From an uncultured bacterium (GTDB lineage: Bacteria > Bacteroidota > Rhodothermia > Rhodothermales > Rubricoccaceae), in contig CANLSR010000003.1 of the NCBI GenBank assembly GCA_947493945.1, positions 186,001-250,000 on the forward strand: a stretch of DNA of 64,000 nt. Reading direction: 5' to 3'. This document shows, piece by piece, positions 9,305 through 22,103 of this stretch (its first letter is position 1; each line of letters starts with the position of its first letter). The translations under genes were made by a program, and so were the position numbers. A model generated the notes under the pieces. It had not been told where the DNA came from. It was given only the letters and a program-made list of their open reading frames with translations, and searched no databases.

Positions 9305-12300
9305 TCAGTGCGCGTCGAGCCAGTTGTCGGCCACGCCCACCTCGATCACGACCGGCACCTCGCCCAGCGGCAGCGCCTCCGCCATCCGCTGGCGGACAAA
9401 GTCGCCCACGGCGTCGACGTCGGCCTCGGGCACCTCGAACACCAGTTCGTCGTGGACCTGCAAGATCATCCGGGTGCCGGCGGAGACCTCCGCCAGCCCG
9501 GCCGAGATGTCGATCATGGCGATCTTGATCATGTCGGCCTGCGTCCCCTGGATGGGCATGTTCAGCGCGATCCGCTCGGCGTAGGCCCGGTCGTTGGGGT
9601 TGCGGGACGTGATCTGGGGCACGTAGCGGCGGCGGCCCAACAACGTCTCGACGTAGCCGCGGTCGCGCGCCTCCTCCACGAGCCCGTCCAAAAACTGGAT
9701 CACGCGCGGGTACGAGGCCCGGTACTGGTCGATCAGCTCCTGGGCGTCGGCGTTCGAGATGCGGAGCCGGTTGGCGAGCCCGAAGGCCGAGATGCCGTAC
9801 GGGATGCCGTAGTTGACCTGCTTGACCTTGTCGCGCTGGTCGCGCGTGACGTCGTCGTAGTCGACCGAGTAGACCGTCGCGGCCGTCGCCGTGTGGATGT
9901 CGCGCTGGGCGGCGAACGCCTCCACCAAGCCGGCGTCGCCCGACATGTGGGCGATGATGCGCAGTTCGATCTGGGCGTAGTCGGCCGCCATCAGCACGTG
10001 GCCGGGCTCGGCGACGAACGCGCGGCGGATCTCTTTCCCGAGGTCCGTCCGGATCGGGATGTTCTGCAAGTTGGGGTTGGACGACGACAGCCGGCCGGTC
10101 GCGGTCACGGTCTGGTTGAAGTCGGTGTGGACGCGCCCCGTGTCCGGATGGATCAGCTCGGGCAGCTTGTCGACGTAGGTCGACTTCAGCTTCGACACCT
10201 TCCGCCAGTCGAGCACGAGCGCGGGCAGCGCGTGCTCCTGGGCCAGCTCGGCCAGCACTTTCTCGTCGGTCTTGGGCTTGCCGGTCTTCGTCTTGCCCAA
10301 GGGCTTCAGGCCCAGGCCCCACGTCGGCGCCTCTTCGGCAATCTGCTTTTTGGTCTTGGGCTTGGCGTCGGGGTCGCCCTCGACCTCGCCGGCCTCGTTG
10401 TCGCGCACGTCCTGCGCCCACTGCTCGGCCTGAGCGCGTTCCTCGTCCGTCGGCGGGTCGTTGAACAGGACCTCGCCCAGCTGCTTGGTCGATCCGATGC
10501 CGAACGTCCGCCCGGCCTGCTCGGTGATCTGGGCCTCCAACTCCTCCAGCTGGCGGTCCAGGCCAACGCGGATCTCGGCCAGGACGGACTCCGAGATCTT
10601 GACGCCGGCCATCTCCATCGCCGCCAGGACGGGCACGAGCGGGAACTCGATGTCCTGGGCGATCTGGAGCAGCCGGCCGGCGCCGTCGTCCATCTTCTTG
10701 AGCTCCTCGGTCAAGATCGGCACCAGCCGCAGCGCGACATCGGCGTCCTCGCACGCGTACGGGCCGACGTCCTCGACCGGCACCTGGTCCATCGTCAGCG
10801 CGTTCTTGCCCGTCCCGATCAAGTCGGTGATGGGCTGGGGGCGGTAGTTGAGGTGGAAGCTGGCCACGTCGTCCAGCTTGTGGCTGGCCTCGGGGTTGAG
10901 GAGGTAGTGGGCCACCATCGTGTCGAAGATCGGCCCGCGCACCGTCACGCCGTGCCGCGCCATCACCTCCAGATCGTACTTGACGTTGTGGCCGACTTTG
11001 AGGAGCGACGCGTCTTCCAGCGCGGCGCGGATGGGCGCGAGCGCGTCGGCTTCGGGCGTTCCGTCCGGCAGCGGTGTCGGGACGTAGACGGCGCGCTTCT
11101 CACGCTGCGCCAGCGACACGCCCACTAGCGCCGCGCGCATCGGGTCGGTGGAGGTCGTCTCGGTGTCGAACGACAGGTGCGGCGCGTCCGCGACCACGTC
11201 GGCGGCGGCGTCCAGCTCGTCGCGCTCGTAGACCGTCGTGTAGCTCACGGCGTCCTCGTCCAAGGCCGTGACTGGCTCGTACGGGCCGAAGTCGAACGAC
11301 AGCGACGGGTCGTCCTCCGGGATCGTCGTAAACGCGCGGCGCCCTCCGCCACTGCCCCGCTGGCGGACGCGGCCGGCGGCGTAGTCCTTGACGCGGTTGC
11401 GCAAGCGCGTCCCGAAGCCGACCTCGTTGAACAGGTCCTCCAGTTCGTCCAGGTCCGGGTCCGTCCGGCGCAGCGTGTGCCAGTCGAGCGGCTCGCCGTC
11501 GGCGTCCGCCAGCGGGACGTCGGTCAGGATGGTGACGAGCTGTTTGCTCAGGCGCGCGTCGTCGGCGTGGTCGGTCATGCCCTCGCGCGCGCGCTTGCCC
11601 TTGAGGTCTCCGGCGTGCTCGATCAGGGACTCGACGGTGCCGTACTGGTCGATCAGCTTGACGGCCGTCTTCTCACCGATGCCGGGCACGCCGGGCACGT
11701 TGTCGGCCGAGTCGCCCATCAAGGCCAGGAGGTCCACGAACTGGGCCGGCTCCAGGCCGCCGTACTTGGCGCGGAAGGTCTCGGGCGTCTCCTTGTCGAA
11801 CGTCTCACCCATATAAGGAGGACGGAGCATCGAGACGCGGTCGCTCAGCAGCTGGCGGAAGTCCTTGTCGGCCGAGAAGATGACCGTGTCGACGCCCTCG
11901 TCTTCGGCCCGGCGCGCGAGCGTGCCGATCACGTCGTCGGCCTCGACGCCCTCGACCTCCAGGACGGGGATGTCGAACGCCTCGACGAGCCGCTTGACGA
12001 GCGGGATGTTCTGCTTGATCTCGGACGGCATGGGCGGCCGGTGCGCCTTGTAGTCGTCGTAGAGCTGGTCGCGGAAGGTGGGCTGGCCGCCTAGCTTGTC
12101 GAAGACCACGGCGATGTGCTCGGGCTGCTCGTCCTCCAACAGCTTCAGGAGCGCCGTCGCGAAGCCGTAGAGCGTGCGCGTGTCGGTCCCGTCGGGCGCG
12201 TTCAGCGTCGCGTTCTTCATCGAGAAGAAGGCGCGGTAGGCGAGCGCCATCGCGTCGGCCAGGAACAGCGTCTCGCGGCCGGTGCCGTCTTCGAGATCCG

Positions 12301-12562
12301 CCATCCCGGCGTCGTCGGGCAGGTCGATGGTCAGGGCGACCGTCGGCGCGTCTTGGTCGTCGGTGTCCCACGGCGCGCTGGCTTCGCCGTCCCCTTCGGG
12401 GGTGTCGCGGGCGTCGAGGTCCGTCATCGCGGCGTCGGCGGCGTCCGCCAGCGGCGCGCTAGCTGGCGCTGGCTCCGCCGACCTGTCGGTTGTCCCTGGC
12501 GGGGTGGCGGTCGGCGTCGGGGCGTCGGTGGAGTCGTCGAAAAGCGTGGGCTGGTCGGCCAT
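9305..12562 (-). CDS. polA: DNA polymerase I (5' nuclease, 3'-5' exonuclease, polymerase domains)
   Basis: YRAFFSMKNATLNAPDGTDTRTLYGF; LSFDTETTSTDP, YACEDADVALRL (exo); TATGRLSSSNPNLQNIPIR, ADYAQIELRIIAHMS, KQVNYGIPYGISAFGLA, LQVHDELVFEVPE; start at MADQPTLF. Confidence 0.97.
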   Translation of the reverse strand: MADQPTLFDDSTDAPTPTATPPGTTDRSAEPAPASAPLADAADAAMTDLDARDTPEGDGEASAPWDTDDQDAPTVALTIDLPDDAGMADLEDGTGRETLFLADAMALAYRAFFSMKNATLNAPDGTDTRTLYGFATALLKLLEDEQPEHIAVVFDKLGGQPTFRDQLYDDYKAHRPPMPSEIKQNIPLVKRLVEAFDIPVLEVEGVEADDVIGTLARRAEDEGVDTVIFSADKDFRQLLSDRVSMLRPPYMGETFDKETPETFRAKYGGLEPAQFVDLLALMGDSADNVPGVPGIGEKTAVKLIDQYGTVESLIEHAGDLKGKRAREGMTDHADDARLSKQLVTILTDVPLADADGEPLDWHTLRRTDPDLDELEDLFNEVGFGTRLRNRVKDYAAGRVRQRGSGGGRRAFTTIPEDDPSLSFDFGPYEPVTALDEDAVSYTTVYERDELDAAADVVADAPHLSFDTETTSTDPMRAALVGVSLAQREKRAVYVPTPLPDGTPEADALAPIRAALEDASLLKVGHNVKYDLEVMARHGVTVRGPIFDTMVAHYLLNPEASHKLDDVASFHLNYRPQPITDLIGTGKNALTMDQVPVEDVGPYACEDADVALRLVPILTEELKKMDDGAGRLLQIAQDIEFPLVPVLAAMEMAGVKISESVLAEIRVGLDRQLEELEAQITEQAGRTFGIGSTKQLGEVLFNDPPTDEERAQAEQWAQDVRDNEAGEVEGDPDAKPKTKKQIAEEAPTWGLGLKPLGKTKTGKPKTDEKVLAELAQEHALPALVLDWRKVSKLKSTYVDKLPELIHPDTGRVHTDFNQTVTATGRLSSSNPNLQNIPIRTDLGKEIRRAFVAEPGHVLMAADYAQIELRIIAHMSGDAGLVEAFAAQRDIHTATAATVYSVDYDDVTRDQRDKVKQVNYGIPYGISAFGLANRLRISNADAQELIDQYRASYPRVIQFLDGLVEEARDRGYVETLLGRRRYVPQITSRNPNDRAYAERIALNMPIQGTQADMIKIAMIDISAGLAEVSAGTRMILQVHDELVFEVPEADVDAVGDFVRQRMAEALPLGEVPVVIEVGVADNWLDAH

Positions 12563-12781
12563 CGTCGGGTCGGGGGTCAGGTCGGGAAGATGTACGCCGG
12601 CCGGTGGCAACGGGTTGTCGCCGGGGTCCAGCTTTGCCGGTCGTCGCTGGGGCCCACGCCGTACGCGTCGGCGTGCGCCGCTAGACGGGCGGCGGCGGGG
12701 CGCCCGGCGTTCCATTCACCCGCTCCTCACCCCCCGGGCTGTGCGCCCGCTCCATCCTGTCGGCTCTCTGCCCCCGCTCCC

Positions 12782-13468
12782 ATGGTCCTCCTGTTCGACA
12801 TCGACGGCACGCTGCTCCAGGGCCACGGCGTCGGCCGCCGCGCCATCGAGGCGACGTTGACGGACACGTTCGGCCGGGCGTTCGACACGTCGAGCATCTC
12901 GTTCTCCGGCAAGACCGACCGCCAGATCTTCCGCCAGATCCTGGCGCTGGCCGTCGAGGCCGGCATCGAGGTGGACGACCCGGACGCCGCGCACGAGCAG
13001 TTCGCGACGACCTACGCCGAGCGGATGCACGGCGCCTTGGTCGACGCCCACGTCGAGGCGTTGCCCGGCGCGCTCGACCTCGTCCGCCAGCTGGCGGGCG
13101 ACGGCGCCGAGCTGGGACTCTTGACGGGCAACCTGGAGCCGCTGGCGTATGCCAAGGTTGGGCGCATCGCGTTGGGCCGCGCCGAGTTCCCGTTCGGCGC
13201 CTTCGGCAGCGACGACGAGGACCGGAACGCGCTGCCGGCCGTCGCCATCGAGCGGGCGACGGCGCATCTGGGCCGGACGGTCGCCCCGGCCGAGGTCGTG
13301 GTCATCGGCGACACGCCGCGCGACATCGCCTGCGCCCGGGCCGGCGGCTGCGTCGCCGTGGCCGTCGCCACCGGACGCTTCGGCGCCTCCGAGCTGGCCG
13401 ACGCCGACGTGGTGCTCGACACGCTGGAGGCGTTCCGGCTGGCGGACGTCGAGGCCGTGGCGGTCTAG
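12782..13468 (+). CDS. HAD-superfamily phosphatase
   Basis: MVLLFDIDGTLLQG, LGLLTGNL, VVVIGDTPRDIACARAGG. Confidence 0.85.
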   Translation: MVLLFDIDGTLLQGHGVGRRAIEATLTDTFGRAFDTSSISFSGKTDRQIFRQILALAVEAGIEVDDPDAAHEQFATTYAERMHGALVDAHVEALPGALDLVRQLAGDGAELGLLTGNLEPLAYAKVGRIALGRAEFPFGAFGSDDEDRNALPAVAIERATAHLGRTVAPAEVVVIGDTPRDIACARAGGCVAVAVATGRFGASELADADVVLDTLEAFRLADVEAVAV

Positions 13469-13641
13469 CCCGACCGCTCGCGCGTGGGCGCCGCCAGCGG
13501 GCGGCGGGGAACGGCACGTGGCGGCGGGGACGGCGGCGCCGTCTGCGGGATCGCACGGCGCAGACGCACGCGCCGCCCGGCGGGCACTTCGGGGGCCGAC
13601 GCTGGTTGACGGTGTTCACCTCCAAACCGCTCCCGCCCTCC

Positions 13642-16367
<2,726 letters not shown>

Positions 16368-16371
<4 letters not shown>

Positions 16372-16817
16372 CGCGACGCTCGCTCTTGATCGCGTCCGCC
16401 AGCCTGACGGCGTTGGCGCTGATCCCGTTCGCGCTGCCCCAGGCGTCCCTGCCCACCGTTCCGGCGGAGGCCGAGTGGATGGCGCACACCGCCCTGTTCT
16501 TCTTGGGCGCGCTGATGTGGACGCTGGCCCGGCCGCGCGCCTGGCCCCGGGTGCTGCTGGGCGGGCTGGCGGTCGGCGGGGCCGTCGAGGTCGTCCAGAT
16601 GTGCTGCATCCCGGGCCGAGGCGGCGAGTGGTCGGACTGGGGCTTCGACGCCGTCGGGCTGGCGGTCGGCGTGGGCGTGGCCTGGGCCGTGCTCTGGGCT
16701 CGAGGGCGGCGCCCGTCCCAGTCAGGCACGCCGGGCCAGTCAGGCACGCCGGGGCGGGGCGCCAGCGGCCGGCGATCTAACGGAAAGCGCAGAGTCGGCG
16801 TTCAGGATCCGGGGTAG
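16368..16817 (+). CDS. VanZ-like small membrane protein (GTG start overlapping ppdK stop)
   Basis: EAEWMAHTALFFLGALMWTLARP...SDWGFDAVGLAVGVGVAW; hydrophobic segments. Confidence 0.6.
16718..16753 (+). repeat. Perfect 18-bp tandem duplication CCAGTCAGGCACGCCGGG x2
   Basis: Two adjacent identical copies (16718-16735, 16736-16753) encoding QSGTPGQSGTPG. Confidence 0.9.
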
Positions 16818-16842
16818 TCTCCTCGGATCTAGACTCCCCCCG

Positions 16843-18228
16843 ATGCGCTACCTCTCTCTCGGCGACACCGACGACATCTCGGCAAGCTGCCACCACGTCA
16901 CCTTCGGCGGCACCGGCCTGGTCCTCGACGCCGGCATGGACCCCAACCAGGACGGCTACGCGGCGCTCCCGCCGTTCGAGCTCCTCAAGCCGCGGCCCGT
17001 CGACCACATCGTGGTCACGCACGCCCACCACGACCACCTGGGCGCCCTCCCCGTGCTGGCGCGCGAGGTGCCGCACGCGCCCATCCACGTCTCGCGCCCC
17101 ACGGCCATGCTGGCCGAGCAGCTCCTGCCGTCGTCGGCGCGGCTGCAAAAGCGCCGCGTGCGCGAGGGCTCGACCGACGCCGCGCCCGTGTTCGACGTCG
17201 AGACGGCCGAGGCGCTGGGCTACGTCTACGACACGCACCTGCTCGACAGCCCGTTCAGCCTGGCCGGCTCCAAGGCTGAGGGGCCGCTTTCGGGCACCTT
17301 CTACCACGCCAGCCACGTGCTCGGCGCCGTCGGGCTGCTGGTGGACGGGTACGAGAACGGCACGCGGCGGCGGCTGTTCTACACCTCCGACACGTCGGTC
17401 CAGCCCCAGACCATCCTGCCCGAGGCCGACTTCCCCGACGGCCCCGTCGACGTGCTCCTGCTGGAGTCGACGCTGGGCGCCGACCCGGACGCCGAGGCTT
17501 TCACGCGCAAGGCGGAGCAGAAGCGGTTGGGCGCCGCGCTGGCGGACGTGCTGGAGCGTGGCGGGCAGGCGCTCGTCCCCGTCTTCGCCCTGGGCCGGAG
17601 CCAGGACGTGCTGGCCATGATTGACCAGTTTAAGCGGAAAGGCGTCATCCCCCCAGACACCCCGGTCTACACCGCCGGCGCCATGCGCGGCATCGCCGAG
17701 GTCTACGACAAGACCCGCCAGTCGACGCCGCGCCTGGACCCCGACTTCGAGGTCTACAACGTGGACCAGCTGCGGCTGCCGCGCGGCGGCAAAAAGCTCA
17801 ACGAGGCGTTCTCCCGCCCCGGCATCTTCGTCGTCACCTCCGGGATGCTGTTCGAGAAGACGCCGTCGTTCTCGGTCGCCCAGCGGATGGTCTCCGACGA
17901 GCGGAACGGCATCTTCTTCGTCGGCTACTCAAAGGAGGGCTCGCCGGGCGAGCGCCTGCAGGCGGCGGCGGCTGAGGAAGACGGCAAGATGACGTTCGAC
18001 GATGCCGAGGGGCCGCTGTCCGTCCGTGCCCAGGTCGAGCGGTTCCGGTTCTCGGGCCACGCCCACCGTCGCGACCTGGTCGACATCGTCGACCGCATCC
18101 AGCCGCGCGCCGTCGTGCTGGTCCACGGCGAGACCGAGGCCAAGGAGTGGATGAAGCAAGCCATCCAGGAGGCCCACCCCGACGTCACCGTTCACATCCC
18201 CGAGCAGGGGCAAGAGATCGAGCTATGA
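16843..18228 (+). CDS. Metallo-beta-lactamase/beta-CASP RNase-like protein
   Basis: VVTHAHHDHLGALPVL, FYHASHVLGAVGLLV, FALGRSQDVLAMI, VTSGMLFEK, FSGHAHRRDLVD, VVLVHGE. Confidence 0.88.
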   Translation: MRYLSLGDTDDISASCHHVTFGGTGLVLDAGMDPNQDGYAALPPFELLKPRPVDHIVVTHAHHDHLGALPVLAREVPHAPIHVSRPTAMLAEQLLPSSARLQKRRVREGSTDAAPVFDVETAEALGYVYDTHLLDSPFSLAGSKAEGPLSGTFYHASHVLGAVGLLVDGYENGTRRRLFYTSDTSVQPQTILPEADFPDGPVDVLLLESTLGADPDAEAFTRKAEQKRLGAALADVLERGGQALVPVFALGRSQDVLAMIDQFKRKGVIPPDTPVYTAGAMRGIAEVYDKTRQSTPRLDPDFEVYNVDQLRLPRGGKKLNEAFSRPGIFVVTSGMLFEKTPSFSVAQRMVSDERNGIFFVGYSKEGSPGERLQAAAAEEDGKMTFDDAEGPLSVRAQVERFRFSGHAHRRDLVDIVDRIQPRAVVLVHGETEAKEWMKQAIQEAHPDVTVHIPEQGQEIEL

Positions 18229-18707
18229 CCGACGCCAACCTAGACGGAGAGCCCGGCTGGGACTCGCTAGCGCCCTACTGGGAGTCCATCGGCATCCGGT
18301 CGTTCGTGTCCTCCGACACCGACGGCGACCGCCTGCGCGTGCGCTACTTCGACGCCGACGGCCAGACGTGGGCGCGCGCCTGGTTCGGGCCGGGCGCCGA
18401 GGGGCCGCCGGGCCACGTCCACGGCGGCGCGCTGGCGGCGCTGATGGACGAGGCGATGGGCATGGCGGTCCTGGTCACGGGCCGGCTGGCCGTCGCCGCC
18501 CGCATCGAGGTCGACTTCCGGTCGATGGTGTCGCTGGGCGAGACCGTGACCGTGGAGCTGACCTTGGGCGAGGCCGCCGGCGCCAAGGTCCCCGTCCGCG
18601 GCGTGATGCGCCGCAGCGACGGCCGGACGGCGTGTGAGTCGACGGGGCTGTTTGTCGAGATCGGCATCGACGGGATGGGCGAGGCCGCCACGCGCGCCGG
18701 CCTGTAG
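18225..18707 (+). CDS. PaaI-like hotdog thioesterase
   Basis: GPPGHVHGGALAALMDEAMGMAV...AARIEVDFRSMVSLGETVTVEL. Confidence 0.75.
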   Translation: MTDANLDGEPGWDSLAPYWESIGIRSFVSSDTDGDRLRVRYFDADGQTWARAWFGPGAEGPPGHVHGGALAALMDEAMGMAVLVTGRLAVAARIEVDFRSMVSLGETVTVELTLGEAAGAKVPVRGVMRRSDGRTACESTGLFVEIGIDGMGEAATRAGL

Positions 18708-18807
18708 CGCACCCGCGGCCGGCCGCCGCCAGCCGGCAAGCTCGGCGCGCCCCCGCGTAAGAGCGCCCCAGCCTGCGCCGTCCCTTCTCGTCCCCCTCTC
18801 CGACTCC

Positions 18808-19380
18808 ATGACCACCCACCTCGCGCCCGACACCGTCTCCCGCCAGTCCGACTGGGACCAGGCCATCTCGTTCGAGGGCTTCCTCGACGTCGCCGAGCAG
18901 AACTGCGACCTGTGGACCAACGCCTACCGCCGCGCCACGGTGCCGGCGGACCTAGTGGAGCGCGCCGAGGCCTCCCCCGGCACCTGGCAGCTCCTGGTGC
19001 TGAGCGCCGACTGGTGCGGCGACGCGTCCAACTCCATCCCGCCGCTGGCGGCCTTCGCCCGCGAGGCGAGCAACGTGGACCTCCGAGTGCTGGACCGCGA
19101 CGAGCACCTGGAGCTGATGGACGAGCACCTGACGAACGGCCGCGCCCGCTCTATCCCGGTCGTGATCGTGCTCGACGGCCGCGGCGTCGAGCGCGGCTGG
19201 TGGGGGCCGCGCCCGGCCGACCTCCAGGCGTGGTTCGAGGGCGCCGAGGCCCAGGCGATGGAGAAGGACGCCCGCTACCGCGAGCTCCGCAAGTGGTACG
19301 CCCGCGACAAGGGCCGCGCGACCGTCGCCGAGGTGCTCGCGATCATCGAGCAGGCCGGCGGCGCCGACGCCGTCGCCTAG
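18808..19380 (+). CDS. Thioredoxin-family protein
   Basis: WQLLVLSADWCGDASNSIPPLAAFA...RSIPVVIVLDGRG. Confidence 0.7.
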   Translation: MTTHLAPDTVSRQSDWDQAISFEGFLDVAEQNCDLWTNAYRRATVPADLVERAEASPGTWQLLVLSADWCGDASNSIPPLAAFAREASNVDLRVLDRDEHLELMDEHLTNGRARSIPVVIVLDGRGVERGWWGPRPADLQAWFEGAEAQAMEKDARYRELRKWYARDKGRATVAEVLAIIEQAGGADAVA

Positions 19381-19418
19381 CGCCGGCCCCCTCGACGCCC
19401 GCCCCCTGCCCTCCGCCG

Positions 19419-19955
19419 ATGCCGCTCGACCCGCCCCTCACCGCCTCCGACCACCTCGCCGGCCACGACGACGCGACGGTGACCTTGGTCCAGTACGGCG
19501 ACTTCGAGTGCCCCTACTCCAAGGACGTGCACGACCTGGTGCGTGACCTGCGCCAGAACCACCCCGACGGCATCCGGTTCGCCTTCCGCCACTTCCCGTT
19601 GCGGCCCCATCCCAACGCGCTCGCGGCCGCGATGGCCGCCGAGGAAGCGGCCCGCCAGGGCGGGTTCTGGCTGATGCACGACCGGATGTTCGCCCACCAG
19701 CTCCGCCTGCGCCCCGACCAACTGGCGGAGCACGCCGAGGCGGTCGGGCTGGATGGCAAGGCGGTGCGCGCAGCCATCGCCAGCGGCCAGGACGAGGATA
19801 AGGTGCTCGGCCAAAAGCGCGCCGCGATCCGCGCCGGCGTCCGCACGACGCTGGGGCTGTGGATCGACGGCGAGTGGTTCGAGGAGGACGCGCTGGAGCA
19901 GGCGGTCATCGACCGCGTGGTCTACCGCCTGCGCGACGCCGAGGCCGGCGGCTAG
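19419..19955 (+). CDS. DsbA-family thioredoxin-fold protein (CPYS active site)
   Basis: VTLVQYGDFECPYSKDVHDLV...RFAFRHFPLRPHPNALAAAMAAEEAARQGGFWLMHDRMF. Confidence 0.8.
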   Translation: MPLDPPLTASDHLAGHDDATVTLVQYGDFECPYSKDVHDLVRDLRQNHPDGIRFAFRHFPLRPHPNALAAAMAAEEAARQGGFWLMHDRMFAHQLRLRPDQLAEHAEAVGLDGKAVRAAIASGQDEDKVLGQKRAAIRAGVRTTLGLWIDGEWFEEDALEQAVIDRVVYRLRDAEAGG

Positions 19956-19983
19956 CTGGCGGCGCCCGCGGGCGCCGCCAGCG
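19955..19983. terminator. GCTGGCGG...CCGCCAGCG inverted pair at convergent junction
   Basis: Arms 19955-19962 and 19975-19983; 5' arm begins on the last base of the stop codon. Confidence 0.6.
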
Positions 19984-19992
19984 GGCCCAGGC

Positions 19993-20676
19993 CTACGCCT
20001 CGCGGTGGACGGCGCCGTTGGGCGACTCCGCGCCCTGGAGCTCCTTCCAGTCCGACAAGAACTTCTCCAGGCCGGCGTCGGTGAGCGGGTGCTTAATCAG
20101 CTTCTTGATCACGTCCAGCGGCATCGTCGCCACGTCGGCGCCCAGCTCGGCCGCCTCCACCACGTGCATCGGGTGGCGGATGGACGCCGCCAGCACCTCG
20201 GTCTCGTAGCCGTAGGTGTCGTAGATCTCGACGATCTGGCGGATCAGCTCCATGCCGTTGGACGAGATGTCGTCCAGGCGGCCGATGAACGGGCTGATGT
20301 AGGTCGCGCCGGCCTTGGCGGCCACCAGCGCCTGGGTCGGGCTAAAGCACAGCGTGCAGTTGGTGTCGATCCCCTCCTCGGCGAACGTCTTGATGGCCTT
20401 GATCCCGTCTAGGATCAGCGGCACCTTGACGACCACGTTGTCGGCGATGTCGGCCACCTCGCGGCCCTCGGACAGGATCCCCTCGTAGTCGGTCGCCGTG
20501 ACCTCGGCCGAGACCGGCCCGGGCGTGATGTCGCAGATCTTGGCGATGTGGCCGTGGAAGTCCTTCACGCCGACCTTCTTCATCAGCGAGGGGTTGGTGG
20601 TCACGCCGTCGAGGACGCCCATGTCGTAGGCCTCTTGGATCTCGTCGAGGACGGCGGTGTCGATAAAGAACTTCAT
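19993..20676 (-). CDS. Transaldolase (TalC/FSA type)
   Basis: [79 protein letters not shown]. Confidence 0.95.
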   Translation of the reverse strand: MKFFIDTAVLDEIQEAYDMGVLDGVTTNPSLMKKVGVKDFHGHIAKICDITPGPVSAEVTATDYEGILSEGREVADIADNVVVKVPLILDGIKAIKTFAEEGIDTNCTLCFSPTQALVAAKAGATYISPFIGRLDDISSNGMELIRQIVEIYDTYGYETEVLAASIRHPMHVVEAAELGADVATMPLDVIKKLIKHPLTDAGLEKFLSDWKELQGAESPNGAVHREA

Positions 20677-20830
20677 GGCGGGTAGGTTCAGGAGAGGGTC
20701 CAGAGTGAACGAGGCCGGCGTGGGGAGGTTCGGGCGAACGGCAAACGGGCCGTGCGCGTTGGGGACCGGCGCCGCCAGCGGGTCGTGAGGTCCGAGATGG
20801 GCCGGCGTGCCGAACCCCGAACCCCGAACC

Positions 20831-22057
20831 ATGACGCTCTGCCCCTTCGAGGACGCCCACGTCGGGCACCTGGCCCCGCTCGCGCTCACGCGCGCCGCCT
20901 ACGACCTTCGCGTCGGCGCCTGGACGCTGGCCGAGCGCGCCGCCCACACCTTCGCGCCCGACCGGCTGGCGCTCCACACGCGAGCGGCGCTGGCGGGCGT
21001 GGCGGCCCAGGAGCACCCCGAGGCTGGACCGGTCGAGGGCGGGACGCTGTTCGTCAACGGCCGATGGCTCGTGCGGCCGGGCGAGGTCACAGCCGCCGTC
21101 GACGCGGCCCGCCAGCGTGCCGAGGCGCGCGCGTTTGTGCAAGGCGACACGCTGCTCGCGCTCTGGCACCCCAGCCCGCCGCCGGAGTGGATGGCGGCGG
21201 AGGCGTTTGGAGTGGAGCAGGCGGAGGGCGTGCCGACCGAGACCGTCGAGGGCGAGACGCTGATGGCCCACCTCTGGGACCTGGTCGCGGATCTGGGGCC
21301 GCGCATCACCGGCGACCTGGAATCGATGAGCGGGCTGGGGGAACACGCTGGGACGGTCGAGGACGGCGCCGTGCTGGCGGAGCCGGGGCAGATCCACGTC
21401 GCGCCGGGCGCCGTCGTGCGGGCCGGCGCGGTGGTGAGCGCCGCCAGCGGGCCGGTCTGGATCGCGGAGGGCGCCGAGGTGGGCGAGAACGCGGTCGTCA
21501 AGGGGCCGGTGTGGCTGGGACCGGGCGCCGCCGTCAAGCCGGCCGGGCGCGTGGACGAGAGCGCGATCGGCGAGCGGTCCAAGGTGGGCGGCGAGGTGCA
21601 CGGCAGCGTCGTCCACTCGTTCTCGTCCAAGGGCCATGACGGCTACCTCGGCAACAGCTACCTGGGCCGCTGGTGCAACCTGGGCGCCGACACCAACACG
21701 TCGAACCTCAAAAACGACTACGGCGAGGTGACGGTCTGGGACGCCGTCGCCCAGGACTTCCTGCCGTCGGGCCGCCAGTTTGCCGGCCTGTTCATGGGCG
21801 ACCACTCCAAGTGCTCCATCAACACCATGTTCAACACCGGGACCGTGGTGGGCGTGTTCTGCAACCTGTTCGGCTCCGGCTTCCCGCCGCGCCACGTCCC
21901 CAGCTTCGCGTGGGGCGGCGCCGACGGGCTCGCGCCCTACCGCACCGACAAGGCGTTCCGCGTGGCCCAGGCCGTGATGGCGCGGCGCGACCGCGCCCTC
22001 TCCGACGCCGAGCGCCAGCGGCTCGCGGAGATCGCCCGCGAGCACGGGCCGGAGTAG
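20831..22057 (+). CDS. GlmU-like putative sugar nucleotidyltransferase with left-handed beta-helix
   Basis: Hexapeptide-like [64 protein letters not shown]. Confidence 0.8.
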   Translation: MTLCPFEDAHVGHLAPLALTRAAYDLRVGAWTLAERAAHTFAPDRLALHTRAALAGVAAQEHPEAGPVEGGTLFVNGRWLVRPGEVTAAVDAARQRAEARAFVQGDTLLALWHPSPPPEWMAAEAFGVEQAEGVPTETVEGETLMAHLWDLVADLGPRITGDLESMSGLGEHAGTVEDGAVLAEPGQIHVAPGAVVRAGAVVSAASGPVWIAEGAEVGENAVVKGPVWLGPGAAVKPAGRVDESAIGERSKVGGEVHGSVVHSFSSKGHDGYLGNSYLGRWCNLGADTNTSNLKNDYGEVTVWDAVAQDFLPSGRQFAGLFMGDHSKCSINTMFNTGTVVGVFCNLFGSGFPPRHVPSFAWGGADGLAPYRTDKAFRVAQAVMARRDRALSDAERQRLAEIAREHGPE

Positions 22058-22103
22058 AGACGCTGGCGGCCTCCGCTTCTTTTCCACCACACCTATTCCG
22101 GCT

